Shown in pieces: positions 34,584 through 43,269 of a stretch of DNA of 64,000 bases (positions within the stretch are counted from its first letter, which is position 1; the number at the start of each line of letters is the position of its first letter). The stretch is taken from assembly GCA_958295845.1 (NCBI GenBank), contig OY282376.1:4787022-4851021 (forward strand), in the 5' to 3' direction. Source of the DNA: Caldilineaceae bacterium (GTDB lineage Bacteria; Chloroflexota; Anaerolineae; Caldilineales; Caldilineaceae). A program made the position numbers and the translations under genes. The notes below the pieces were generated by a model, which had not been told where the DNA came from, ran no database searches, and saw only the letters and a program-made list of their open reading frames with translations.

Positions 34584-34999
34584 GCCGGCCGGCGCGATAC
34601 GCACGGATGCCGCAGCGACGGCGGCAACACGCGCCGGGTCTGCGGGTTTGCCAGCGCTATTCGGAGGTATCGCAACGAGCCGCCCAGATGTGGTGAAACG
34701 GGCAGGGCTTTTCTTCTGCTATCCAACAGAGGAAAGGGCGTGGCAGTCCGGAGGTAAAGTGAGGTCTACCGGCTTTGCGGAGGCGTGCTGCCAGAACAGC
34801 GCCCGATCTTCGTTCCCAAATGCCGGCGGAGCATACGGAAGAGGGCTGTTTCCCCATCCGGAAATTTCTTTAGAGGATACGGGGGCCATCTGCTTTCTGG
34901 GCGTCCTGCGCATTGCGGGCAAGCAGAGGCGCCGGGGGCACAGGTTGACGGTCAGTCCCGATTCGGGTACCACCAATTGGGCCGTCAGTTGGAGCTACT
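34584..34999. other. Intergenic region between convergent nuclease and bactofilin genes
   Basis: No gene is apparent in these 416 bases. Open frames exist on both strands, but none has a ribosome site or protein-like composition that I can support. No hairpin with a T run was noticed. Confidence 0.4.
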
Positions 35000-36022
35000 T
35001 CATATGGCCCGGTGACGACCGCTCCCGGCATCTTCGAGTCCGCTGTCGATCGAACTTGCGCCAGGCCTGTTCGTGCGCCCCTCGGGACGTTTCGCCGACC
35101 ACTGGGTTGATTCGACTGAGAGTCCAAGCCCTTCTGTAGAGGTCCCGCCGCCGATGGTCGGCCATTCCTCCTGATCGGGGGCGCCCATCTTCATCTCGCC
35201 TTCGAAATAGCCCCCTTCTTCGACGATAAAGGATGCGGCATGGGACTGGCCGCGCATTTCGCCGGAGGAGCGCAGGTGCAAACGTTCCTCGATGAAGACG
35301 TCACCGGTGACGGACCCGGCGATCTCGATGTTGCGGGCGCGCACGGTGGCTGAGAGTGTTGCATCTTTGGCAACGATAACGGTTCCGCGGCAGTCGATCT
35401 CGCCTTCCAGGGTTCCTTCGATACGCAGATCTTTTTCTGAACGGAACGTGCCAGTAAAATAGGATTGGGGGCCCACTATCGTGTCGGCTGTTCCTTCTTC
35501 GGGCGGCGACTCCTGCCGCTGCGGGCGGGATTGCGCCGGCTGCTGACCTCGGTTGGCGAACGGCGCGTTTTCTCGGCGGTTCCCACTCATCTGTCTACTT
35601 CTCCTCTCATACGATTCGTTCGATTTGGCCGTAACGTCTTCCTGCGTCAGCAGGGATTCCCTGGAAACCGGAGTTGGAACCTCCACAGGCGGAGGTTCGG
35701 GCGCCGTCGATTCCGGAGGTGACGGTTCCGGCAGAATAGACGACGGTGTTTCGCCCGAGGCAGGTTTCGGCGTAGTTATTTCATCCATTTTGGGTTCCGG
35801 CCCGCCCAATACAGGCTCGGGCGGCGGTGGTTCTGATATTTCAGGTTGATCAGGTGATTCCATTGCAGTCTCCGCACTAACATCATCGCCATCGTTATCG
35901 GCAGGCTCTTCGTCTACAGCGTCTTCGTCCGCAGGCTCGTCATCGTCCAATTCCTGGAGATTGCGATAGAGCCACTGTAGATCCTCTTCTTCCTGCTTCC
36001 TGCCACGTTTGAAAAGCGGCAT
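35000..36022 (-). CDS. Bactofilin-type polymer-forming protein with long acidic/Pro-rich N-terminus
   Basis: A 340-residue protein whose residues about 185-280 form a bactofilin domain: SYFTGTFRSEKDLRIEGTLEG, IVAKDATLSATVRARNIEI and VTGDVFIEERLHLRSSGEMRG are repeats of a right-handed beta helix. Bactofilins polymerise into filaments at the membrane. The first 180 residues are unusual: a basic start (MPLFKRGRKQEEEDLQWLYR), an acidic stretch and a Pro/Glu/Ser-rich linker, followed by a Gln/Arg-rich part. Family members are usually 100-200 residues. An AAGGAGAGG ribosome site precedes ATG 36022. The last 60 residues are polar. A cytoskeletal or cell-shape role is inferred. Confidence 0.85.
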   Translation of the reverse strand: MPLFKRGRKQEEEDLQWLYRNLQELDDDEPADEDAVDEEPADNDGDDVSAETAMESPDQPEISEPPPPEPVLGGPEPKMDEITTPKPASGETPSSILPEPSPPESTAPEPPPVEVPTPVSRESLLTQEDVTAKSNESYERRSRQMSGNRRENAPFANRGQQPAQSRPQRQESPPEEGTADTIVGPQSYFTGTFRSEKDLRIEGTLEGEIDCRGTVIVAKDATLSATVRARNIEIAGSVTGDVFIEERLHLRSSGEMRGQSHAASFIVEEGGYFEGEMKMGAPDQEEWPTIGGGTSTEGLGLSVESTQWSAKRPEGRTNRPGASSIDSGLEDAGSGRHRAI

Positions 36023-36219
36023 ACTTTAGCCTCTCCTTTCTCGCCCAACTCCCCTTCCGGTTGGATTCGATGTCGATGTATTCGTGGAAAACACGCAGCG
36101 AAATCCCGGTATCATCCTATTATACAACGAAAAGGCAAATGCACACTTTCCGCGTTTTCGCAAGCGGTATAAACGGGTAGTTTCCGACAGGCTGGCAGGC
36201 GATCGCACTGCGTTTGTCC

Positions 36220-36249
36220 TTGACATGCGCTAGACAGCAACCCTATACT
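36220..36249 (+). promoter_or_regulatory. Strong promoter of the SCP2-domain gene
   Basis: Consensus TTGACA at 36220-36225 and TATACT at 36244-36249 are separated by 18 bases, 40 bases before the ATG at 36290. Confidence 0.75.
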
Positions 36250-36289
36250 ACGTTCCACTTTTGCAGTTAATCAAACCAACTTTGATGCC

Positions 36290-36721
36290 ATGCCTGTCTA
36301 CGCCGATGCCGACCAACTCTATCAAGTCCTGCAGCGCGTTTTCGAGAAGGTGAAGGAACGTCCTGACGCGATCGGGTCTTTCACCAGCAGCAATCTGGTC
36401 ATCCGCCTGCGGCTGACCGATCCCGATGCGGAGGTGCTGCTGGATGGACGCCAGCCTCCCCTGGAGGTCTTCTTTGGGGCGCGGCCAGGCAAAGCGAACC
36501 TGGAACTGACGATGACGGCCGATCTTCTGCATGAAGTCTGGTGCGGCCAGCGCAAACTGAAGGATGCCTTTTTCGGGGGTCAGATCCAGTCTAGCGGCAA
36601 TATCTTTCTGGCCATGAACCTGACCGATCTGTTCCGCGAAGCAGAACGGGCCTACGCGCTTGTACTGGGAGACGGGAGCGCTTCGCGCGGCGCGCATTCT
36701 GAGGAGGACTCGCCCTCCTGA
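36290..36721 (+). CDS. SCP2 sterol-transfer-domain protein
   Basis: A 143-residue soluble protein that looks like a stand-alone SCP2 (sterol carrier) domain, a lipid-binding fold. The segment AEVLLDGRQPPLEVFFG, then LELTMTADLLHEVWCGQ, and AFFGGQIQSSGNIFLAMNL match the family's strand-helix pattern. The last 15 residues are polar. It has its own strong promoter and lies 175 bases before dnaG on the same strand. Bacterial SCP2 proteins bind acyl chains or other hydrophobic ligands, but the role here is unknown. Confidence 0.82.
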   Translation: MPVYADADQLYQVLQRVFEKVKERPDAIGSFTSSNLVIRLRLTDPDAEVLLDGRQPPLEVFFGARPGKANLELTMTADLLHEVWCGQRKLKDAFFGGQIQSSGNIFLAMNLTDLFREAERAYALVLGDGSASRGAHSEEDSPS

Positions 36722-36801
36722 AAGCCGTTTTTGGGCGTTCTTTAGCCGCCTCAGACAGGCGTCGAGAGGGCCAGTCTGGCCTAGACGTAACAGGTTCTTC
36801 T

Positions 36802-36830
36802 TTGACACCCGATTCGGGCACAGCTATAAT
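36802..36830 (+). promoter_or_regulatory. Perfect consensus promoter of dnaG-rpoD
   Basis: TTGACA at 36802-36807 and TATAAT at 36825-36830 with a spacer of exactly 17 bases are an exact match to the vegetative sigma-70 consensus, 66 bases before the dnaG ATG. It implies strong, constitutive transcription unless repressed. Confidence 0.85.
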
Positions 36831-36895
36831 TGGAAACAGCTTCACCTGACCACCGCATAGTCTGATTGCCGGAGACGGATTACCAACCCCTGCAA

Positions 36896-38968
36896 ATGAG
36901 CGTAACGGAAGAAATCAAAGCTCGGATCGATGCCGTAGAGTTCATTTCCCGTTATGTGCCCCTGCAACGCGCCGGCCGATCATTCAAAGCCTGTTGCCCC
37001 TTTCATCAGGAACGCACGCCCAGCTTCGTCGTTTTCCCCGAAACCGGCACGTGGCGCTGTTTCGGTGCATGCAGCATCGGCGGCGACGTATTTTCTTTCC
37101 TTATGCAGAAGGAAAACCTGGAATTTCGGGAGGCTCTGCAGGCTCTGGCCCAGGAGGCCGGCGTGCAGCTGCCCGAAGAAACAGATAAGGACGATTTCCG
37201 CGGACGGGATCTTCTATACGAACTGAACGACAAGGCGGCCCTCTTTTTCAGACACCAGCTTCACCGCAACCAAGGAGCGCAGCCGGCGCGCGACTATCTG
37301 CAGCGACGAGGCATCAATGCCGAGGTTGCATCCCAGTTCCAACTCGGTTTTGCCCCGGACAGTTGGGATGCGTTGCGCGACCATCTGGTACAGGCTGGGT
37401 ACGAGCCCGATGTCCTGCACCGGGCCGATCTGGTCAAGCACAACGTGGAACGCGACTCCTATTACGATTCTTTTCGCAACCGGCTGGTTGTACCCATCCA
37501 CGATCGCCAGGGCCGGATTATCGGCTTTGGTGGACGGGTTTTGGACGATTCCCTACCCAAATATCTGAACACAGCGGAAACCCCTCTCTTTCACAAATCA
37601 CACGTTGTATACGGGCTGGACCGGGCCTACAGGGCTATCCGCCAGGCTGACAGCGTCGTTGTTGTCGAAGGGTATATGGATGTGATCGCCGCTCACCAGT
37701 TCGGCTTTGACAATGTCGTGGCCTGCCTGGGGACAGCCTTGACGGAGGAACAGCTGCGCCAGCTGCATCGCTATACTGACAACTTTATCCTGGCGTTGGA
37801 CGCGGACACAGCCGGCCAGCAGGCAACGCTGCGCGGCCTGAACCAGGCGCGGCAGGCCTTGAAGAGGAAGGCCAAGCCGGTCCTTACTGCGACGGGGCGC
37901 ATGCATGTCGAACACCGGCTCAGCGCCAACCTGCGCATCACCACACTGCCGGAGGGCCGCGATCCCGATGACATTATCCGCCAGAGTACCAGTTCCTGGC
38001 AGGAGCTGGTCAGCACGGCAACACCTCTCGTCGACTATTATTTCGGGATTGTATCCAAGCAGTATGACCTGGACAGCGCCAGGGGCAAGGGAGAAGCCGT
38101 AGCCGAGTTGACCCCGCTCATTGCGGAGCTGGGCGACGAGGAGGAACAGCAGCACTATATCCAGCGCTTGAGCCGGCTTGTGCGGATTGAGGAACGGACG
38201 ATTGAGCAGCGTGTGAAGGCCAGCGCCCGCGAGCTACGGCATCCACCGCAGGAGGGCCGCCACCGGCGTCGGTACACACAGCCGCAGCGTGATCAGGCCA
38301 TGCCGGAGGTGGAATCACCGACGGATTCGGATTTTGTGCCGATGGATGAGGACGTCGACCCAGGCTTTCCTGCAAGCAACCAGGCCAATGGGGAGACGCT
38401 GTCCTCGCCGCCGCCAGACCTGGCAGCCATTGTGCCGGAGGCGAAACTGGAGGTCTTTCTGCTGGCCCTGCTGATCGACGAGCCGGACCTGCTGATTTGG
38501 CTGGCAGAGAAGTCGCAGGAGTTGGAGATCGCCCCCCTGAGCGGAAATGATTTTCAGCAGATTGAATACCGGGAGATCTTCGGTGCGTTGCGGCGCTTCA
38601 TCACCAGCGATGATCTCTGGGATATCGGCGCATTTCAAGAAACACTCAGCCCCAACTATCACCCAGTCCTATCGCAGTTGACGACCCATATCTTAGCGAT
38701 GCCGGAGCGGGAGCAGGGGATTATTCAGAATGCGTTGCTCAAACTGCTGATTCGTCTGCGGTATGCGCGGCTGCGAGAAAGTCTGTCGGCAATGCAATTT
38801 CTGTTGCACGATGCACAGGAAAACGAGAACCGTGAAGCGATTATGGAGTTCTCATCGATCATAAACGCCAATCGGCGCGACCGCCATCACCTGGAACACG
38901 TAATGGCGCGTAGTATCCAGGTCTCTTACGGAGTAACACGAGCTGAATCAGGCATCGCTATCGCCTGA
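36896..38968 (+). CDS. dnaG: DNA primase DnaG
   Basis: A 690-residue primase making RNA primers for replication. The N-terminal zinc domain has CCPFHQERTPSF and WRCFGACSIGGDVFSF; the second knuckle has one extra residue (CFGAC instead of CFGC). The TOPRIM core follows with VVVVEGYMDVIAAHQ and LALDADTAGQQA, carrying the metal-binding Glu and Asp. The C-terminal part (about 520-690) would be the helicase-binding domain. Start ATG 36896 was set by homology (MSVTEEIKARIDAVEFI); the open frame has a TTG ten codons earlier. Neither has a clear ribosome site. It is followed after 23 bases by rpoD, the classical dnaG-rpoD order. Confidence 0.96.
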   Translation: MSVTEEIKARIDAVEFISRYVPLQRAGRSFKACCPFHQERTPSFVVFPETGTWRCFGACSIGGDVFSFLMQKENLEFREALQALAQEAGVQLPEETDKDDFRGRDLLYELNDKAALFFRHQLHRNQGAQPARDYLQRRGINAEVASQFQLGFAPDSWDALRDHLVQAGYEPDVLHRADLVKHNVERDSYYDSFRNRLVVPIHDRQGRIIGFGGRVLDDSLPKYLNTAETPLFHKSHVVYGLDRAYRAIRQADSVVVVEGYMDVIAAHQFGFDNVVACLGTALTEEQLRQLHRYTDNFILALDADTAGQQATLRGLNQARQALKRKAKPVLTATGRMHVEHRLSANLRITTLPEGRDPDDIIRQSTSSWQELVSTATPLVDYYFGIVSKQYDLDSARGKGEAVAELTPLIAELGDEEEQQHYIQRLSRLVRIEERTIEQRVKASARELRHPPQEGRHRRRYTQPQRDQAMPEVESPTDSDFVPMDEDVDPGFPASNQANGETLSSPPPDLAAIVPEAKLEVFLLALLIDEPDLLIWLAEKSQELEIAPLSGNDFQQIEYREIFGALRRFITSDDLWDIGAFQETLSPNYHPVLSQLTTHILAMPEREQGIIQNALLKLLIRLRYARLRESLSAMQFLLHDAQENENREAIMEFSSIINANRRDRHHLEHVMARSIQVSYGVTRAESGIAIA

Positions 38969-38991
38969 AATCCCCCAAAACAGGTGGAAAA

Positions 38992-40275
38992 ATGGCACCC
39001 AAACGCAGTGCGTCAAAGACGAAGCCTGCCAGCGCCTCGGCCAACTATCCAAGTGCCGGCAGCGAGCTTGATGATCACAACACACAGACCGAAGAATCAG
39101 TTGAAGAAACGGACCTGTTGGCGGAAACAAGTGAGAGGGAAGAGAACAGCCCCCTTCCGTCGCTCGCTCGCGATCTGAAACTGGAAGAGGAGATTGAGCA
39201 GGAAACGCAGATCCCGGTAGAAAAGATAGTAGAGGATGTAGAGGAGGCCGGCCAGGCCTTGGATCCGATGCGTATGTATCTGAGCGAGATCGGTCGCCAC
39301 GACCTGCTGACCACCGAACAGCAGAACGCTCTGGCCATACGAATCCGGGCCGGTCTGGAGGCCGAAGAGCAACTCCAACAGGCTACTGCCGACGGCGATG
39401 AGCCAATTGCAGAGCTGGCCCCGGAAGAAATCGAAGAGTTGAACGCAACAATCGCGGATGGCAAAGTAGCGCAGGGCCAGCTGGCCCAAAGCAATCTGCG
39501 CCTGGTCGTCAGCGTTGCAAAACGCTACATTGGCCGCGGCCTGAACTTTCAGGATCTCATTCAGGAGGGGAATGTCGGCCTGCTGCGTGCGGTAGAGAAG
39601 TTCGATCATACGCTGGGTTTCAAATTCAGTACGTACGCCACATGGTGGATTCGCCAGGCTATCAGTCGGGCGATCGCTTACCAGGCGCGCACCATTCGCA
39701 TTCCCGTGCATATGGTGGAAACGATCAACCGCCAGATGCGCACCGAAAGAGATCTGCAACAGGAGTTGAAGGGCGGGGAAGTTACCCCGGAAAAGATAGC
39801 GCTGGAGATGGGCTATCTGGAACCGGATGTAACTGCGGAGGTACGCCAGTTGATGGAGGAGGAGCAGCCGATCACGGGTGATCTCAAGGCCGTTCTCGAC
39901 CAGGCTGTATCCAAAGTGCAGCGCATCCAGCGGCTCAGCCGGGAGCCGATCAGCCTGGACATGCCGGTTGGGACCGAAGAGAACAGCTTCCTGGGCGATT
40001 TCATCGAAGACGAGAGTATTCCAACACCTGTAGATTCCGCCAGCCGCAGTTTGCTGCAGGAGCAGATGAGTGAAATCCTGAATGACCTGCCTGAGCGGGA
40101 GCGTAGAGTGCTCACTATGCGCTTCGGCCTTGAGGATGGTACGAGCCAGACACTGGAGGATGTGGGTAAGGAGTTCAATATCACGCGCGAACGTGTGCGC
40201 CAGATTGAGGCGAGGGCTCTGCGCAAACTCCGCCATCCTCTGCAGAGTCGAAAGTTGCGGGATTATCTGGGCTGA
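38992..40275 (+). CDS. rpoD: RNA polymerase primary sigma factor RpoD/SigA
   Basis: A 427-residue vegetative sigma factor. An acidic, disordered N-terminus (1-90) precedes region 1.2 (DPMRMYLSEIGRHDLLT). Regions 2.1-2.4 contain NLRLVVSVAKRYIGRGL, DLIQEGNVGLLRAVEKFD and FSTYATWWIRQAISRAI, which recognise the -10 box. Region 3.2 has EPISLDMPVGTEENSFLGDF and region 4 the helix-turn-helix TLEDVGKEFNITRERVRQIE for the -35 box. It lies 23 bases behind dnaG with an AGGTGG ribosome site. The many TTGACA/TATAAT promoters in this window fit its expected specificity. Confidence 0.97.
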   Translation: MAPKRSASKTKPASASANYPSAGSELDDHNTQTEESVEETDLLAETSEREENSPLPSLARDLKLEEEIEQETQIPVEKIVEDVEEAGQALDPMRMYLSEIGRHDLLTTEQQNALAIRIRAGLEAEEQLQQATADGDEPIAELAPEEIEELNATIADGKVAQGQLAQSNLRLVVSVAKRYIGRGLNFQDLIQEGNVGLLRAVEKFDHTLGFKFSTYATWWIRQAISRAIAYQARTIRIPVHMVETINRQMRTERDLQQELKGGEVTPEKIALEMGYLEPDVTAEVRQLMEEEQPITGDLKAVLDQAVSKVQRIQRLSREPISLDMPVGTEENSFLGDFIEDESIPTPVDSASRSLLQEQMSEILNDLPERERRVLTMRFGLEDGTSQTLEDVGKEFNITRERVRQIEARALRKLRHPLQSRKLRDYLG

Positions 40276-40312
40276 TCGTCTGCAACAGACCCGTCACGGC
40301 AAGGTCGGAATT

Positions 40313-40342
40313 TTGACAGTTGACCGGCCGGATTGGTAAACT
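40313..40342 (+). promoter_or_regulatory. Promoter of tRNA-Asn
   Basis: TTGACA at 40313-40318 and TAAACT at 40337-40342 are spaced by 18 bases, about 70 bases before the tRNA gene and just behind the rpoD stop codon. Confidence 0.7.
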
Positions 40343-40409
40343 GTCTAATCGTTGTCTTGATGGATTCCGCCGTCTGCGGTCCCCAAGCAACCGCAGAAGG
40401 AATAGTGTG

Positions 40410-40483
<74 letters not shown>

Positions 40484-40528
40484 CCTGAACAGACGAGCGC
40501 CGTTTCCGGCAACCCGGCAGTGCATGCG

Positions 40529-40567
40529 AAACCCCGGCAGGAGGTCCCTTCGGGGTTTTGTTGTTTC
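40529..40567 (+). terminator. Terminator-like hairpin behind tRNA-Asn
   Basis: AAACCCCG and CGGGGTTT form an 8-base-pair stem around a 14-base loop, followed by a T-rich tail (TGTTGTTT). It lies 45 bases behind the tRNA end. The long loop makes it weaker than the rpmB terminator. Confidence 0.55.
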
Positions 40568-40651
40568 TGGTGTGCGATCAGGGTTTGGCGCGGCCTCAAA
40601 GACGCTTTTCCACTCTCCAGCTGTACATTTGCCCGAAAAGGAGACCAAGAT

Positions 40652-41053
40652 ATGGGTTCAGACAAGCTGTATGAAGCCGCATTTCCCTATGCGGAGGATG
40701 TCCTGGCGCTGCCGGTGGAAGATATCGATCGAGCTTCCGCGTGGTACCGAGACGCGTTTGGACTCAAGGAGGTCGAACGGAAGGATAGTCCTGTGCCGAC
40801 GGTCATCCTTGAGCGCGATGGCGTTCGCATCGGGTTCGCCGTCAACGGCGGTGATGCCAGTAATGACGGGGCGGCTATTCTGGTAACCGACATCCACAGA
40901 GCACGCCAGGAGGTAGAGGCCAATGGGGTCGAAGTCGGGAACTGGCGGGTGGACGAGATGGATGGAAAGAAATTCCAGGTCTTTTTTGTTATCGCTCCGG
41001 ATGGGCTCTGCTACTATTTTCACCAGCCAATTGGGGCCGGCGAGAACGGCTAG
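40652..41053 (+). CDS. VOC family protein (glyoxalase/bleomycin-resistance fold)
   Basis: A 133-residue protein of the vicinal-oxygen-chelate superfamily. ALPVEDIDRASAWYRDAFGL is the typical first beta-alpha-beta unit, followed by GVRIGFAVNGG, ILVTDIHRARQEVEANGVEV and VIAPDGLCYYFHQP. Metal-ligand residues are not clearly placed. Members are glyoxalases, dioxygenases or drug-binding proteins, and the reaction here is not predictable. ATG 40652 was chosen because of the AAAGGAG ribosome site about ten bases upstream; the open frame extends back into the tRNA gene. Confidence 0.85.
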   Translation: MGSDKLYEAAFPYAEDVLALPVEDIDRASAWYRDAFGLKEVERKDSPVPTVILERDGVRIGFAVNGGDASNDGAAILVTDIHRARQEVEANGVEVGNWRVDEMDGKKFQVFFVIAPDGLCYYFHQPIGAGENG

Positions 41054-41333
41054 ACGGACAGATAGGGGAGGGGCGAAAAACCTGTTACTGAGGCGACTGT
41101 GGCAGGCAAAACAGTTACATTTCGCCACCCATCAGACAAAACAGTTACAATCCCAACAGTCCGGGTGGTCAGTTCAGTTGTCGCCCGACTCTCGGTCCGT
41201 CGTGACGCAGCTTAACGCGCACTCCGGTTTCACGTTCGACGCGACTGGCCCAGGGCGTTGCGCCGTAAGAGAGTCGCGGCCAGTAGGCGGGCAGGGCTGT
41301 CCGCCTTGGTGCTGCGAGTGCGCCAGACCGGCC

Positions 41334-41498
41334 TCAGCCGATTACCGGCGCGACTGTACCGGCCATCAGCATGAACCCCAGCGCAGCCAGCACGGCCATC
41401 ATCAGGATAATCGTGTTGCTGCGGCGCGTCGCGGCCCGTTCGGCAGCCAACTCAGATTCCAACTCGATCCGCGTCATCCTCTTGATGTCCTTCGCCAT
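41334..41498 (-). CDS. 54-residue single-helix membrane protein with strong own promoter
   Basis: I do not recognise this protein. It reads from ATG 41498: a basic, polar N-terminus (MAKDIKRMTRIELESELA), a charged helix rich in Ala, Arg and Glu, then one hydrophobic helix of about 20 residues (about 31-50) and a short VAPVIG end. This suggests a tail-anchored small inner-membrane protein with its N-terminus in the cytoplasm. AGGAGGAGA is a near-perfect ribosome site seven bases before the ATG, and a consensus promoter lies 55 bases upstream. These signals make it a credible, well-expressed gene that short-ORF cutoffs would miss. Confidence 0.72.
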   Translation of the reverse strand: MAKDIKRMTRIELESELAAERAATRRSNTIILMMAVLAALGFMLMAGTVAPVIG

Positions 41499-41552
41499 GA
41501 TCTCTCCTCCTGGGTTTCCCGCCTGGCCGGCTGGATATCATCTGGTAGCTTC

Positions 41553-41581
41553 AATATAGCACAACCGTTCTGGTATGTCAA
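41553..41581 (-). promoter_or_regulatory. Consensus promoter of the 54-residue membrane protein gene
   Basis: On the minus strand, TTGACA (41581-41576) and TATATT (41558-41553) are separated by exactly 17 bases, 55 bases before the start codon. Confidence 0.8.
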
Positions 41582-41740
41582 GACCCGGTTTCAATTTGGA
41601 TCGCGGTTGCCCGGTGCGGCGGCGAATATCGTACGAGCCGTCGCAACAGGTGGCGCCAGCGTAAGCCTCACTACAGCCCAAGGCCTCATTCTGCAGCATA
41701 ATTGTCGTATGTACGGCAGGTAAATTGCCTGCTGACGAAT

Positions 41741-41769
41741 TGCAGACGCAGATAGTGCAGACGCAGATA
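41741..41769. repeat. Two tandem copies of a 15-base unit upstream of the DUF3179 gene
   Basis: TGCAGACGCAGATA occurs at 41741-41754 and again at 41756-41769, period 15. It lies about 95 bases before the DUF3179 start in a 363-base gap (41499-41861) that otherwise holds only the promoter of the small membrane protein gene. A regulator site or a young duplication are both possible. Confidence 0.5.
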
Positions 41770-41861
41770 CATTACATTGGTGCGCAGCGGCGCGACGGAT
41801 TCGCAGCTCATGGTTGTCCGACGACCGGCCACCAGTGTTTTCAACACGAAGGGGGAATCCC

Positions 41862-43160
41862 ATGTTGAGGAGTAGATGGATCCAGCTAGGCGGCCTGCTC
41901 ATGATCGCTACGGTCATTCTGCTGGCCTGCGTTCCGATCGCGACGGATGAAGCGCCGGCGCAGCCCGCGGCAGAGGCAGAAAGCGACAGCGGCGAGACTG
42001 TTACCGCGGACACGGACAGCGGCGATACAGGCAGTGACGACAGCAGCGCTCAGGTAACGGCCAGCCTCAACACGGGCGTGCCACAGTTGAGCGGCGATCT
42101 GATCACGGACGGTGTTCCGCCTCCGTTCCGTACGCGCGGTTTTTCTACCGACTTTTCTCGAAGGACGGTGGAGTGGGATTCGATCCTTTCCGGCGGCCCG
42201 CCCAAGGACGGTATCCCAGCGGTCGACAATCCGGAGTTTGAGTCGATAACAGCAGGGGATGAGTGGCTGGAGGCGCTGGATCCGGTTATCCTGCTCAGCC
42301 ACGGCGATGAGGCCCGCGCCTACCCGCTGAGCATCCTGATCTGGCACGAGATTGTGAACGACGAAATCGACGGCCAGCCAGTTTCGGTCACCTTCTGCCC
42401 GCTGTGCAATGCCAGTATCGCGTTTGACCGCAACTTTGACGGTCAGGTCCTCGATTTCGGCACGACCGGGCGGCTGCGCAACAGTGATCTGATCATGTAT
42501 GACCGGCAAACGGAGACCTGGTGGCAACAGTTCACCGGCGAAGGGATCGTTGGCAAGTATGCCGGCGAGCAGTTGAATTTCCTAACCAGCCAGGTCCTCT
42601 CTTGGGAGGATTTCAAAGAGGCTCATCCTGATGGGGACGTGCTGGCACGGCCGAACATGCCCCGCAACTACGGATACAACCCGTATGTGGGCTACGACAG
42701 CACATCCCGGCCCTTCCTGTTCCAGGGCACACCGGACTCCCGGCTGGCGCCGGCCGAGCGTGTTCTCGGCCTGACGACCGAGAACGATGCCATCGCCTAT
42801 CCTTTCACAGCGCTGGAGGAGGCCGGCGTCGTTCAAGACTTGTTCGGCGGGGTTGAAATTGCTATTTTCCACAAAGCCGGGCTGGCCAGCGCGTTAGATT
42901 CTTCCGTGATCAGTCAGGGCCGCGACATCGGCGCGGTGTCAGTCTACGATCGCCAGGTTGGGGACCAGCTCCTGACCTTTTCCCCTAACGATGACGGCAC
43001 GTTCAGCGACGCGGAGACGGGCAGCACCTGGGACATTCTGGGAGAGGCCGTCGACGGCCCCCTGGCGGGAGAGCAGTTGACCCCAATTCTGCATTTCGAT
43101 CACTTCTGGTTTGCGTGGGCGGCTTTCTTCCCGGCGACGGAGCTTTACGGTTCAAACTAA
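41862..43160 (+). CDS. DUF3179 domain-containing lipoprotein
   Basis: A 432-residue exported protein. The signal peptide with lipobox (LLMIATVILLACVP) is cleaved before the Cys near residue 23, so the protein is anchored to the outer face of the membrane. A Ser/Asp/Glu/Ala-rich linker follows to about residue 75. The DUF3179 domain then contains AYPLSILIWHEIVND and the Cys motif VTFCPLCNASIAFDR, with TWWQQFTGEGIVG and RPNMPRNYGYNPY. The function of DUF3179 is unknown; the CPLC motif could bind metal or be redox active. ATG 41862 has an AAGGGGGAA ribosome site; an upstream in-frame start at 41814 would spoil the signal peptide. Confidence 0.88.
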   Translation: MLRSRWIQLGGLLMIATVILLACVPIATDEAPAQPAAEAESDSGETVTADTDSGDTGSDDSSAQVTASLNTGVPQLSGDLITDGVPPPFRTRGFSTDFSRRTVEWDSILSGGPPKDGIPAVDNPEFESITAGDEWLEALDPVILLSHGDEARAYPLSILIWHEIVNDEIDGQPVSVTFCPLCNASIAFDRNFDGQVLDFGTTGRLRNSDLIMYDRQTETWWQQFTGEGIVGKYAGEQLNFLTSQVLSWEDFKEAHPDGDVLARPNMPRNYGYNPYVGYDSTSRPFLFQGTPDSRLAPAERVLGLTTENDAIAYPFTALEEAGVVQDLFGGVEIAIFHKAGLASALDSSVISQGRDIGAVSVYDRQVGDQLLTFSPNDDGTFSDAETGSTWDILGEAVDGPLAGEQLTPILHFDHFWFAWAAFFPATELYGSN

Positions 43161-43269
43161 GTTCAGTAGCCTAAGTTCAGTAGCCTGAGTTCAGTAGCCT
43201 GAGTTCAGTAGCCTGAGTTCAGTAGCCTGAGTTCAGTAGCCTGAGTTCAGTAGCCTGAGTTCAGTAGCC
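43161..43269. repeat. 14-bp tandem repeat array directly after the DUF3179 stop codon
   Basis: The unit GTTCAGTAGCCTGA is repeated 7.8 times with period 14 (copies begin at 43161, 43175, 43189, 43203, 43217, 43231, 43245 and 43259). Only the first copy differs by one base (CTAA). The array begins at the first base behind the TAA stop and its last partial copy runs into the stem of a hairpin terminator. Every junction contains the small palindrome CTGA-gt-TCAG. Confidence 0.95.

Noticed and set aside
34584..35139. 163-codon plus-strand open frame from 34648
   Set aside because: It has no ribosome site or recognisable domain and overlaps the end of the bactofilin gene.
39097..40236. 379-codon minus-strand open frame
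   Set aside because: It is antisense to rpoD.
43161..43269. CRISPR array
   Set aside because: The units are contiguous 14-mers without spacers and no cas gene is present.
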